Shown here: positions 1-6,192 of the stretch, piece after piece | Layout of the letters: each line of letters starts with the position of its first letter | Numbering within the stretch: position 1 is the stretch's first letter | NCBI GenBank assembly: GCA_946886425.1 | Contig: CAMPIP010000140.1 | Coordinates: 1-6,314 of the forward strand | DNA length: 6,314 nucleotides | Reading direction: 5' to 3' | From: an uncultured Actinomycetes bacterium | GTDB taxonomy: Bacteria; Actinomycetota; Thermoleophilia; Solirubrobacterales; 70-9 | The notes under the pieces: model-generated | Told to the model about the DNA's origin: nothing | Seen by the model: only the letters and a program-made list of their open reading frames with translations | Databases searched by the model: none | Program-made: the position numbers and the translations under genes

Positions 1-1152
1 GCCCTCGCCTCCGTCGCCCGCTCCCGGTCCCGGCACGGCGACGGGAGGCGACGAAGTCGGCGCCGGGGGCACCGCGGCGTTGATGCCGGGCGAGGCCTGG
101 ACGGAGCGGACCACGGCCTGCTCGGCTTCGGCGGCGCGGCGCTCTGCCTCGCGGGCTCTCTCTTCGGCGGCGGCAACGCTCTGCCGCATCTCCTCGAGCC
201 GGCGCTGACGGTCCAGCTCGCCCGAGCGCAGCTGCTCGAGCCGCTGGGCCTCGGCGGCGCGCCGCTCGGCTGCTTTGGTCCGCTCTTCAACCTCGCGCAG
301 CCGCGCCTCGGCCTCGGCGATCGAGCGCTCCTGCGCTTCGCGGTCTTCCTGGATCTTCTGCTCGGCGGTACGGAGGTCGAAGCCCTCCTCGACGCGACGG
401 TCGGCGACGGCGCCGATCCGCTGCTCCTCGCGCCTCACCGCCTCGACCTTCTCGCGGACACGCTGTTCGGCGGCAACCGTGTCGTACTCGCCCGGGGCCG
501 GCGCCACCGCCTCGCCGACGGGCGGCGGCGGCACGGCGCTGATGGGAGGCGGGGTCGGCACGGCCTGCAGGGGTGAAGCTGTCTGGGGGTCCGACGTGGA
601 GGGCGGCGCCGTGGTGGCCGGCGGCGTCGGCGGCGCGCCGCCCCCGGGCCGCGCACGCTTGCCCGCCCGCTCTTCCTTGCGACGCTTGATCTCCTCGCGT
701 CGCTTCTGGCGCTGTTCGTTGCGTTTCGCCTTCTGCTCCTCACGCAGCCTGCGACGGCGGTCGCGCGGGTTCTCGGGAGCCTGAGGAGGGCTCGGCGGGA
801 CGGCCGGAGCGGCTCCGGGAGCAGCCGCGATCGTCGGCATCTCCGCGGTCGGCTGTCCGGCAGCCGCGCTGGCGGCGACGGCAGGCGGCGCTCCGGGCGT
901 GGGCGGCGCGCCAGGGGCCGGCGAAGCAACCTGCGCTTGTTTCTTCTTCTCCGCCTCGCGACGCCGGGTGATGCTGACGACGAGCAGAAGCAGCAGGATC
1001 GCGACGAGCAGCGCTCCGACGAAGTAGGCGGTGTGGTCGCTGACGTAGTCGCTCACGTCATCGGTCACCGAGGCCTCGGCCCGCGCTGGCACGGCAAGGG
1101 CCAGCGCCGAGAGCAGCGCCACGGACGGTGCGAGCAGTAACCGGCTCCGCAT
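1..1152 (-). CDS. Unrecognised membrane-anchored Pro/Ala-rich coiled-coil protein (3' part outside window)
   Basis: The frame is open from an ATG at 1152 to the window edge (at least 384 codons, no stop), so the C-terminus is missing. Seen in order: a signal-peptide-like start (residues 1-25, hydrophobic core LLLAPSVALLSALALAV, possible cleavage after ARA); a short acidic stretch (26-42); one membrane segment (about 44-61, rich in L and V); a basic stop-transfer patch (TRRREAEKKK, 62-71); a Pro/Ala-rich linker (about 75-124); a very basic helix-like stretch (about 127-163, many R/K/E/Q); a second Pro-rich linker (about 165-222); a highly charged A/E/R/Q coiled coil (about 225-348, with the repeated unit AERRAAEA); then another Pro/Gly-rich stretch. 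The positive-inside rule puts everything after the membrane segment in the cytoplasm (inference). I do not recognise a family and assign no function. The start at 1152 is preferred over the in-frame ATG at 1170 because AAGGA lies 9 bases before it. That the frame is coding is well supported by the signal/TM/coiled-coil architecture; identity is unknown. Confidence 0.8.
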   Translation of the reverse strand, partial: MRSRLLLAPSVALLSALALAVPARAEASVTDDVSDYVSDHTAYFVGALLVAILLLLLVVSITRRREAEKKKQAQVASPAPGAPPTPGAPPAVAASAAAGQPTAEMPTIAAAPGAAPAVPPSPPQAPENPRDRRRRLREEQKAKRNEQRQKRREEIKRRKEERAGKRARPGGGAPPTPPATTAPPSTSDPQTASPLQAVPTPPPISAVPPPPVGEAVAPAPGEYDTVAAEQRVREKVEAVRREEQRIGAVADRRVEEGFDLRTAEQKIQEDREAQERSIAEAEARLREVEERTKAAERRAAEAQRLEQLRSGELDRQRRLEEMRQSVAAAEERAREAERRAAEAEQAVVRSVQASPGINAAVPPAPTSSPPVAVPGPGAGDGGEG

Positions 1153-1161
1153 GGCCCCGCA

Positions 1162-1166
1162 TCCTT
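1162..1166 (-). promoter_or_regulatory. Shine-Dalgarno AAGGA for the left-end membrane protein
   Basis: On the minus strand AAGGA is followed by 9 bases and then the ATG at 1152. The alternative in-frame ATG at 1170, which would add six residues, has no comparable purine-rich site in front of it, so this site decides the start. Confidence 0.6.
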
Positions 1167-1188
1167 GCATGTGAGCCGGGCGTTTCAA

Positions 1189-1207
1189 CCCCGAGCCGAT
1201 CTCGGGG
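1189..1207 (-). terminator. GC-rich stem-loop between smpB and the downstream gene, second of two
   Basis: A perfect 7-bp stem (CCCCGAG / CTCGGGG) with a 5-base loop. On the minus strand it is followed by TTGAAACG rather than a T-run, so it is not a classical intrinsic terminator. It could act as a U-less terminator, an mRNA 3'-end stabiliser or a processing site. It shares two bases (1206-1207) with the neighbouring stem-loop, so the two cannot both pair fully. Confidence 0.35.
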
Positions 1208-1231
1208 GCGGACCGACGTACGAGTCCGCCC
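1206..1231 (-). terminator. GC-rich stem-loop just after the smpB stop, first of two
   Basis: A perfect 8-bp stem (GGGCGGAC / GTCCGCCC) around a 10-base loop that contains the palindrome CGTACG. It begins 3 bases after the TAG of smpB on the minus strand, the position expected for a transcription terminator or a 3'-end protecting hairpin of the operon mRNA. There is no T-run behind it, so termination is only a possibility. Confidence 0.4.
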
Positions 1232-1234
1232 GGC

Positions 1235-1720
1235 CTACCGCATCCGTCCCTTGAACTCGCGCTCCACCTCGCGCCGCACGTCGCGGTCGGCGATCTCCCG
1301 GCGGCGGTCGCGGCCCTCCTTGCCCCGGGCCAGCGCCAGCTCCACCTTCGCCCGCGGCCCTTTGAAGTAGATCCGGGTGGGGATCAGGGTCAGGCCTTTC
1401 TGCGCCACTTTGCCGAGCAGGCGCTCGATTTCCTCCCGGTGCAGCAACAGCTTGCGGGGCCGGGCCGGCTCGTGGTTGTCGTTGCCGGCGAACTCGTAGG
1501 GCGGGATGTGGAGGTTGCGCAGCCAGACCTCACCCTTGTCGACGATCGCGTAGGCATCGGTCATCTGCGCCTTGCCGCCGCGCAGCGCCTTCACCTCGGA
1601 GCCGCGCAGGACCATTCCCGCCTCCATCGTCTCCACGAACTCGAACTTGTGACGGGCGCGGCGGTTGGTGGCGACGTCGCCGGAGGCGGGCAGCCGCTGC
1701 TTCTTCTGCTTCTTAGCCAA
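1235..1720 (-). CDS. smpB: SsrA-binding protein SmpB
   Basis: SmpB binds the tRNA-like part of tmRNA and brings it to ribosomes stalled on broken mRNA, allowing trans-translation and tagging of the incomplete peptide in the cytoplasm. The 161-residue product has the usual family length and motifs: ATNRRARHKFEF (17-28), LRGSEVKALR (38-47), DAY (55-57), NLHIPPYEFAG (69-79), RPRKLLLH (87-94), LIPTRIYFKGP (112-122), KVELALARGK (125-134) and a basic C-terminal tail (about 136-161) that in the family enters the mRNA path of the ribosome. The start is taken as TTG at 1720 because the protein then begins MAKKQKK, typical of the family, with GGAG 7 bases upstream. A longer frame reaching 1789 adds 23 residues that do not look like SmpB. 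The start overlaps the end of the RNase frame by 8 bases. The stop is TAG, followed by two stem-loops. Identification is very secure. Confidence 0.96.
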   Translation of the reverse strand: MAKKQKKQRLPASGDVATNRRARHKFEFVETMEAGMVLRGSEVKALRGGKAQMTDAYAIVDKGEVWLRNLHIPPYEFAGNDNHEPARPRKLLLHREEIERLLGKVAQKGLTLIPTRIYFKGPRAKVELALARGKEGRDRRREIADRDVRREVEREFKGRMR

Positions 1721-3213
1721 CCGCCAGCTCCAGATCGGCGCGGCCGCGCGGAGCGTCGACGCCGGCGACGCGGACCGCGATCGGGTCACCGAGGCGCAGG
1801 GTGGCTCCCGAGCGCCCGACCAGCGCCACCTCGGCTTCGTTCAGCTCATAGCGCCCGCCGGGCAGCGTCCGGGCCGGCAGCATGCCCTCGTAGACGTCGC
1901 CCAGCTTGCCGCCGAAGCCGACGAAGACGCCGGCCCGGATCACCCCGGAGATCTCGCCCTCGAAGACCGTTTCGGCGCCCCGCTGGCGCAGCTCCCGCTC
2001 CAGCAGGTAAGCGCCGCAGACGTCGTCGGCGGGCCGAGGCGCGGGATGTCGCCGCCGAGTGCTCGGCCCGCCGCGGCGCCTCCTCCCCCTCCCCCAGAGC
2101 CGCCAGCAGCGCCCGGTGGACGAGCAGGTCCGGATAGCGCCGGATCGGCGAGGTGAAGTGCGTGTAGGCGGCGCTGCCAAGGCCGGCGTGCCCGCTGTTG
2201 CGCTCGCTGTACTGGGCCTGCTTGAGGGATCTGAGCACCAGCGATGTATACGCCTCCGTGCCGTGACGGCGCCGCGCGGCCTCGCGCCGCACCAGCCGGC
2301 TGGCCGCCGCCGCCACCTCGGCGGCCTGCTGCGGCGAGAGGCCCTGGCCGAGCGGCGGGGTCGGCACCCCCAGCGCCGCCAGCTGCTGCAGCAGCCGCTC
2401 GATCCGGGCCGGGTCGGGCTGCTCGTGGACGCGGTAGATCGCCGGCACCCGTTTGCGCTCGAGCAGCTGGGCGACCTGTTCGTTGGTGAGGATCATCAGG
2501 CGCTCGATCAGCCGGTGGGCCTCGGTCTGCGGGACGGCCCGGGCGGCGACGACGTTGCCGCCCGAGTCGAACTCGAACTCGGGCTCGGAGGACTCGACGT
2601 CGAGCGCCGCGGAGCTCTGCCGCTCGCCGAGGGCGGCGGCGACGTCGCGCGCCGCCTCCAGCGGTTCGGCGACCTCGTCCGGCGGCGCGGCGCGGCCGGC
2701 GAAGATGGCGTCGAGCTGCTCGTAGTCGAGGCGCGCGTCGGAGCGGATTCGGCTGCGGTAGAAGCGGGCCCGGCGCGGCTCCGCCCGCGGCCCCAGCTCG
2801 ATCTCGGCCGTCACCGCCAGCCGCTCGACCCCTGGCGCCAGGCTGCAGGCGTCGCTGCTCAGCGCGTGCGGGAGCATCGGCTCGACCGCGCCGGGGACGT
2901 AGGTGCTGTTGGCGCGGCGCCGCGCCTCGACGTCGAGCGGCGAGCCCGGCCGCACGTGGGCGGCGACGTCGGCGATGTGGACCCAGACCCGGGCCCCGTC
3001 GCCCTCGCGCTGGGCGGAGACGGCGTCGTCGAAGTCGCGGGCGGTGGCGGGATCGACGGTGAAGGTGGCCAGCTCGGTGAGGTCGCGCCGGCCCGGGGAG
3101 TGGCGCTCCGCCGCCTCGGCCGCCCGCCCCGCCTCGGCCTCGAGGCCGGGACGGAAGCCGCGGAAGCCGAGCCGCTCGCGCAGCAGCGCCTCGACGGCCT
3201 CGCGGGCGCGCAT
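1713..3213 (-). CDS. rnr: RNB-domain exoribonuclease, RNase R-like, compact and frameshifted
   Basis: RNase R/II enzymes degrade RNA 3' to 5'; RNase R also clears mRNA released by trans-translation. The first frame (ATG at 3213) carries the catalytic RNB domain: TVDPATARDFDDAV (52-65, with D54, D60, D62 and D63 matching the metal-binding aspartates), WVHIADVAAHV (77-87), the YVPG/EPMLPHALS region (105-119), EAHRLIERLMILTNE (231-245) and HFTSPIRRYPDLLVHR (352-367). Around 2031-2050 the frame is lost: the first frame runs on as Arg-rich nonsense to a TGA at 1846, while sense resumes in another frame at ADDVCGAYLLERE (from 2030) and continues through an S1 RNA-binding domain to TAA at 1713. Joined, the product would be about 500 residues, with no N-terminal cold-shock domains (E. 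coli RNase R has 813 residues). The ATG overlaps the protease TGA by one base (TGATG), with GGAAGAG 7 bases upstream. It may be a pseudogene, a sequence error or, less likely, recoded. Confidence 0.88.
1728..1731 (-). promoter_or_regulatory. Shine-Dalgarno GGAG for smpB
   Basis: GGAG lies 7 bases before the TTG at 1720, inside the last codons of the RNase gene. It supports the TTG start over the longer alternative and implies that smpB initiation is coupled to ribosomes finishing the upstream gene. Confidence 0.65.
2027..2073. repeat. Perfect 12-bp inverted repeat at the RNase frame break
   Basis: The arms CGGCGGGCCGAG (2027-2038) and CTCGGCCCGCCG (2062-2073) are exact reverse complements around a 23-base loop. 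The interval where the RNase frame must change (about 2031-2050) falls inside this structure. So GC-rich a hairpin could cause a sequencing or assembly error, or mark a replication slip; it has no evident regulatory position. Confidence 0.8.
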
Positions 3214-4400
3214 CAGCCGACTCTTCCGGCGAGCACCTTCAGTGCCCGCTGCTTCGCCTCGTCTTCCCGGCTCGCCGGGTCGTCGTCGACCTTCACGTCG
3301 GGATGGATGCCGCGGCTGCGGGCGAGGTTGACGCCGTCGGGGGTGAAGTACTCGCCGACCGTCAGCTTCAGGGCGCCGCCGTTGGCGAGCCCCTTCTCCT
3401 CCTGGAAGACCCCCTTGCCATAGGAGCGGGTCCCGACCACGGGAGCGTCGGCGTCGTCGGCCAGCGCCGCGGTGAGGATCTCCGCCGCCGAGGCGGTGCC
3501 GTGGTCGATCAGCACCACCAGCGGCCGCCGCGGCAGGTTGCCGCCCGTCGTCCTGTAGACCCTGTCGCCCTCGCTGCGGGAGCTGGTCCGGACCACGACC
3601 CGGCCCTTCGGCAGGAAGACGCCGGCGCTCGACACCGCCTCCTGCAGCAGGCCGCCGGGGTTGCCGCGCAGGTCGAGCACCAGCCCTTCGGCCCCTTCGT
3701 CATCGACCTTCTTGATTGCCTCGGCAAGCTGACCGTGGACGTCTTCGCTGAAGCTGAGCATGCGCACGTAGCCGAGCTTCTTGCCACCGACCTCGACGAC
3801 GTCGCTGCTGACGTTGGGCAGGGACACCTCGGCCCGGGTAAGGGTCAGCTGACGCGTCTTGCCGCCTTTGGCGGCGCGGATGCCGACCGTGACCTCGGTG
3901 CCTTCGGGGCCCTTGATCTTCGCGGTCGCCTCGCTGCTGCTCTGCCCGGCGATCGATTCGCCATCGACCGAGACGATCGTCTCGCCGACCTCGATCCCCG
4001 CCTTCGCCGCCGGCGACCCCGGGAACACCTGGGCGACGCCGAGGCCCTGCTTGACCGGCACGACGCTCAACCCGATTCCCGAGAAGTGACCTTCGATCGC
4101 CTGGTTGAAGCTCGCCAGCGCTTCCGGCGAGAAGTATTCGGTGAAGCGGTCGCGGTGGCGCCTGCGCAGCTCCCGCGCCATCCCCTGCAGCGAGGCGTTG
4201 CCGAGCTCCGTTTCGCCGACCGGGCGGAAGTAGTTGTCTTCGATGACTTCCGCCGCTTCGGCGTTGAGGCTGGCCGCGTTGTTGACGAAAACGTCGCGGA
4301 GCGGTTCCGGCAGCTGCGCCGGGTGGCCGCCGAGCCAGATTCCGAGGCAGAGGAAAGCGATCAGCGCCGCCCCGAAGGCGACCGCCCCGCGCACCCTCAC
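3213..4400 (-). CDS. Carboxy-terminal processing protease, S41 family, membrane-anchored with PDZ domain
   Basis: A CtpA/CtpB/Prc-type serine protease that trims or degrades exported proteins near unstructured C-termini, acting outside the cytoplasmic membrane. The 395 residues show an N-terminal membrane anchor or uncleaved signal (about 6-24), a helical region (about 35-105), a PDZ domain (about 106-190, with GIGLSV, FPGSPAAKAGIEVGETIVSVDG), and the S41 catalytic core: LGYVRMLSFSED (209-220), LVLDLRGNPGGLL (240-252), nucleophile S304 in GTASAAE and general base K329 in SYGKG. The 25-residue Ser-Lys spacing matches E. coli Prc. YFTPDGVNLARSRGIHPDV (351-369) closes the core. The GTG start at 4400 lies 7 bases after the ftsX stop, with GAGG 5 bases upstream; a second GTG two codons in (4394) is a possible alternative. 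The stop overlaps the RNase ATG by one base. Its place next to ftsEX, as in several Gram-positives, suggests an envelope role, but the substrate is unknown. Confidence 0.95.
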   Translation of the reverse strand: MRVRGAVAFGAALIAFLCLGIWLGGHPAQLPEPLRDVFVNNAASLNAEAAEVIEDNYFRPVGETELGNASLQGMARELRRRHRDRFTEYFSPEALASFNQAIEGHFSGIGLSVVPVKQGLGVAQVFPGSPAAKAGIEVGETIVSVDGESIAGQSSSEATAKIKGPEGTEVTVGIRAAKGGKTRQLTLTRAEVSLPNVSSDVVEVGGKKLGYVRMLSFSEDVHGQLAEAIKKVDDEGAEGLVLDLRGNPGGLLQEAVSSAGVFLPKGRVVVRTSSRSEGDRVYRTTGGNLPRRPLVVLIDHGTASAAEILTAALADDADAPVVGTRSYGKGVFQEEKGLANGGALKLTVGEYFTPDGVNLARSRGIHPDVKVDDDPASREDEAKQRALKVLAGRVG

Positions 4401-4405
4401 GCCGG

Positions 4406-4409
4406 CCTC
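4406..4409 (-). promoter_or_regulatory. Shine-Dalgarno GAGG for the S41 protease
   Basis: GAGG sits 5 bases before the GTG at 4400 and overlaps the TGA of ftsX. It supports a GTG start and translational coupling to ftsX; the second GTG at 4394 would have an 11-base spacing. Confidence 0.5.
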
Positions 4410-5325
4410 AGACCTTGAGGAAGCGGCGCAGCGTCAGGCCGGAGCCGAGCGCCGAGACGACCACGGCGGCCCCGAAGAGGATCGCGACCAGGGCCGGGAA
4501 CGTGAGCGTGCTGCTGTTCTGGGCCGCCAGGAAGGAGAAGGTGTCGCTGAGCGGATCGACGATCGTGATCTTGCCGAGCCACAGGATCAGTATGGCGACC
4601 GCCCCGCCGAAGAATCCGACCACGACCCCCTCGATCATGAACGGCCAGCGGATGAACCAGCGGGTCGCGCCGACCAGCCGCATCACCTCGACCTCGCGGC
4701 GGCGGGCGTAGATCGAGAGCCGGATCGTGTTGCCGACCAGCATCAGCGAGGCGAGGATCAGGAGCGCCGTGATCACGGTGAGGACGATCTTCAGGGCGCC
4801 CGTCACCTGCTCGATCTTCGCCGAGGACTGCTGGCGGTCGAAGATCTTCCCGAGCACCGGCGAGATCGGCCGCGGCTCGCCGTTCGCCGCAGCGGGCACG
4901 ACGGCGGCCCGGAGGGCGTCGAGGTTGCCGGCGTCGTCGGGGACGATCCGGAAGCTCCGCGGCAGCGGGTTGGTGTTCAGCTGCGAGGTCAGTTCGCCGC
5001 TCTTCTTCGCCCCCAGCGTTTCCTTCAGTTCGTCCAGCGCCTGGGCCTTGCTGATGTACTCGACCGACTGCACGTGCGGCAGCGCGGCCAGCTTCTCGCC
5101 CGCGGCGTCCACTTCGGCCTTGGTGGCGTCGGCGTAGATTTCGACCTGGAAGTTGAGGTCGCCGCGGATCTGCTCGCTCTTCGCCTGGGTGGTCTGGAAG
5201 ATCGGGATCAGCACCCCGAGCAGGACGACGGTGACGACGGTCGTAACGACCGCGGCCAGGCTCGGCGCCGCGTTGCGGCGCAGGGCACGGATCGCCTCCT
5301 GGAAGAAGAAGATGATGCGGGACAT
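4408..5325 (-). CDS. ftsX: Cell division protein FtsX (permease-like subunit of FtsEX)
   Basis: FtsX is the membrane half of the FtsEX complex, which does not transport a solute but passes ATP-driven shape changes to extracytoplasmic peptidoglycan hydrolases or their activators. The 305 residues fit the family: a short cytoplasmic start (RIIFFFQEAIRALRRN, 3-18), TM1 (about 22-43), an extracytoplasmic domain (about 44-172, containing VEIYADAT and VEYISKAQALDEL), TM2 (about 175-197), the conserved cytoplasmic stretch IYARRREVEVMRLVGAT (205-221), TM3 (about 230-252) and TM4 (about 276-297), ending with the basic TLRRFLKV. The ATG directly abuts the ftsE stop codon (TAGATG), with GAGGG 10 bases upstream, so the two are coupled. 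The extracytoplasmic loop is where a hydrolase partner would bind; no such partner gene follows here. Identification is secure from layout and the RRREVEVMRLVGA signature. Confidence 0.95.
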   Translation of the reverse strand: MSRIIFFFQEAIRALRRNAAPSLAAVVTTVVTVVLLGVLIPIFQTTQAKSEQIRGDLNFQVEIYADATKAEVDAAGEKLAALPHVQSVEYISKAQALDELKETLGAKKSGELTSQLNTNPLPRSFRIVPDDAGNLDALRAAVVPAAANGEPRPISPVLGKIFDRQQSSAKIEQVTGALKIVLTVITALLILASLMLVGNTIRLSIYARRREVEVMRLVGATRWFIRWPFMIEGVVVGFFGGAVAILILWLGKITIVDPLSDTFSFLAAQNSSTLTFPALVAILFGAAVVVSALGSGLTLRRFLKV

Positions 5326-6192
5326 CTAGACCAGGCCCTCGTGGCTGTGTCCGTTGGTCTGGCCCTCGCCGTCGCGGCCGACGCCCATCTCCGCCTGCAT
5401 CCGCAGGCCGAATTCGGTGGTCGACTCCTCGGTGTAGCCGCCGCTGATCTCATCGCGGACCACCCGGCCCTCGTAGAGCTCGACGACGCGGCGCTGCATG
5501 TTGTCGACCATCTCGCGGTCGTGGGTCACCACCACCACCGTGGTCCCGGTCTTGTTGATCCGGTACAGCAGCTGCATGATCCCGATCGAGGTGACCGGGT
5601 CGAGGTTGCCGCTGGGCTCGTCGGCCAGCAACAGCGGCGGGTGGTTGACGAAGGCGCGGGCGACGGAGACGCGCTGCTGCTCGCCGCCGGAGAGCTGGTC
5701 GGGGTAGCTGTGCAGCTTGGTCGAGAGGCCGACCAGGCGCAGCGTCGCCGGGACCTGCTCGCGGATTTCGTGGCGGCTGGCGCCGATCACCTGCAGCGCG
5801 TAGGCGACGTTGTCGTAGACCGTCCGATTGGGCAGCAGCTTGAAGTCCTGGAAGACGGTGCCGATGTTGCGCCGCAGCTGCGGGATCTTCTTCTCCGGCA
5901 GCTGGCCGATGTCGCGGCCGGCGATCTTGACGCTGCCCTCGGTGGTGCCGAGCTCCCGGATCAGCATCTTGATCAGGGTCGACTTGCCGCACCCGGTCGG
6001 CCCGACCAGGAAGACGAACTCGCCGCGGCCGATCGCCAGGTTGACCCGGTCGAGCGCCATGTGGCCGCCCGGATAGACCTTGGTGACGTCGTTCAGCTCG
6101 ATGATCGGCGCGCGCTTGCCGCGCGCCCGCTGGGGCTGCTCGCCGCGCTGGGGACGCTGGGAGCGCTCTTGTCTCTTCCGGAATCGGGCCAT
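5326..6192 (-). CDS. ftsE: Cell division ATP-binding protein FtsE, with basic N-terminal and C-terminal extensions
   Basis: FtsE is the cytoplasmic ABC ATPase of FtsEX. All nucleotide-binding motifs are present (numbered from the ATG at 6192, 288 residues): A-loop Y40, Walker [10 protein letters not shown] (64-72), Q-loop Q115 in [12 protein letters not shown], signature LSGGEQQR (167-174), Walker B LLLADEP (187-193, D191 and E192), D-loop SGNLD and H-loop H224. FQDFKLL and [10 protein letters not shown] are typical of FtsE. The family is usually about 220-230 residues and begins near [12 protein letters not shown]. Here about 28 residues precede that point, very rich in R, K and Q, and about 38 follow the usual end ([12 protein letters not shown]). 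No ATG, GTG or TTG lies in frame between the 6192 ATG and IIELNDV, so the N-terminal extension is probably translated. A GTG at 6243 could add 17 more residues; neither start has a clear Shine-Dalgarno site, so the exact start is uncertain. The stop TAG touches the ftsX ATG. Confidence 0.95.
   Translation of the reverse strand: MARFRKRQERSQRPQRGEQPQRARGKRAPIIELNDVTKVYPGGHMALDRVNLAIGRGEFVFLVGPTGCGKSTLIKMLIRELGTTEGSVKIAGRDIGQLPEKKIPQLRRNIGTVFQDFKLLPNRTVYDNVAYALQVIGASRHEIREQVPATLRLVGLSTKLHSYPDQLSGGEQQRVSVARAFVNHPPLLLADEPSGNLDPVTSIGIMQLLYRINKTGTTVVVVTHDREMVDNMQRRVVELYEGRVVRDEISGGYTEESTTEFGLRMQAEMGVGRDGEGQTNGHSHEGLV

Noticed and set aside
435..929. Minus-strand open frame of 164 codons, Arg/Pro-rich
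   Set aside because: It overlaps the signal-peptide/TM/coiled-coil frame in another phase and consists mostly of R and P, typical of a shadow frame.
1160..1188. Possible promoter (TTGAAA at 1183-1188 on the minus strand) for the left-end gene
   Set aside because: A position 17 bases downstream reads AGGATG, which is a poor -10 box, so the -35 match alone is not enough.
1153..1234. tmRNA (ssrA) gene next to smpB
   Set aside because: The gap is only 82 bases, too short for tmRNA, and shows no tRNA-like acceptor or T-arm.
2027..2073. Programmed ribosomal frameshift site in the RNase gene
   Set aside because: No recognised slippery heptamer or stop-codon-based +1 site is visible at the junction, and the linker seems several residues short, which favours deletion or sequence error.
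2059..3423. Plus-strand open frame of 454 codons opposite the RNase gene
   Set aside because: It mirrors the RNB-domain coding sequence, has no recognisable motifs and ends inside the protease gene; a composition artefact.
3303..4418. Plus-strand open frame of 371 codons opposite the S41 protease
   Set aside because: It is antisense to a gene with an intact catalytic Ser/Lys pair and shows no domain signature.
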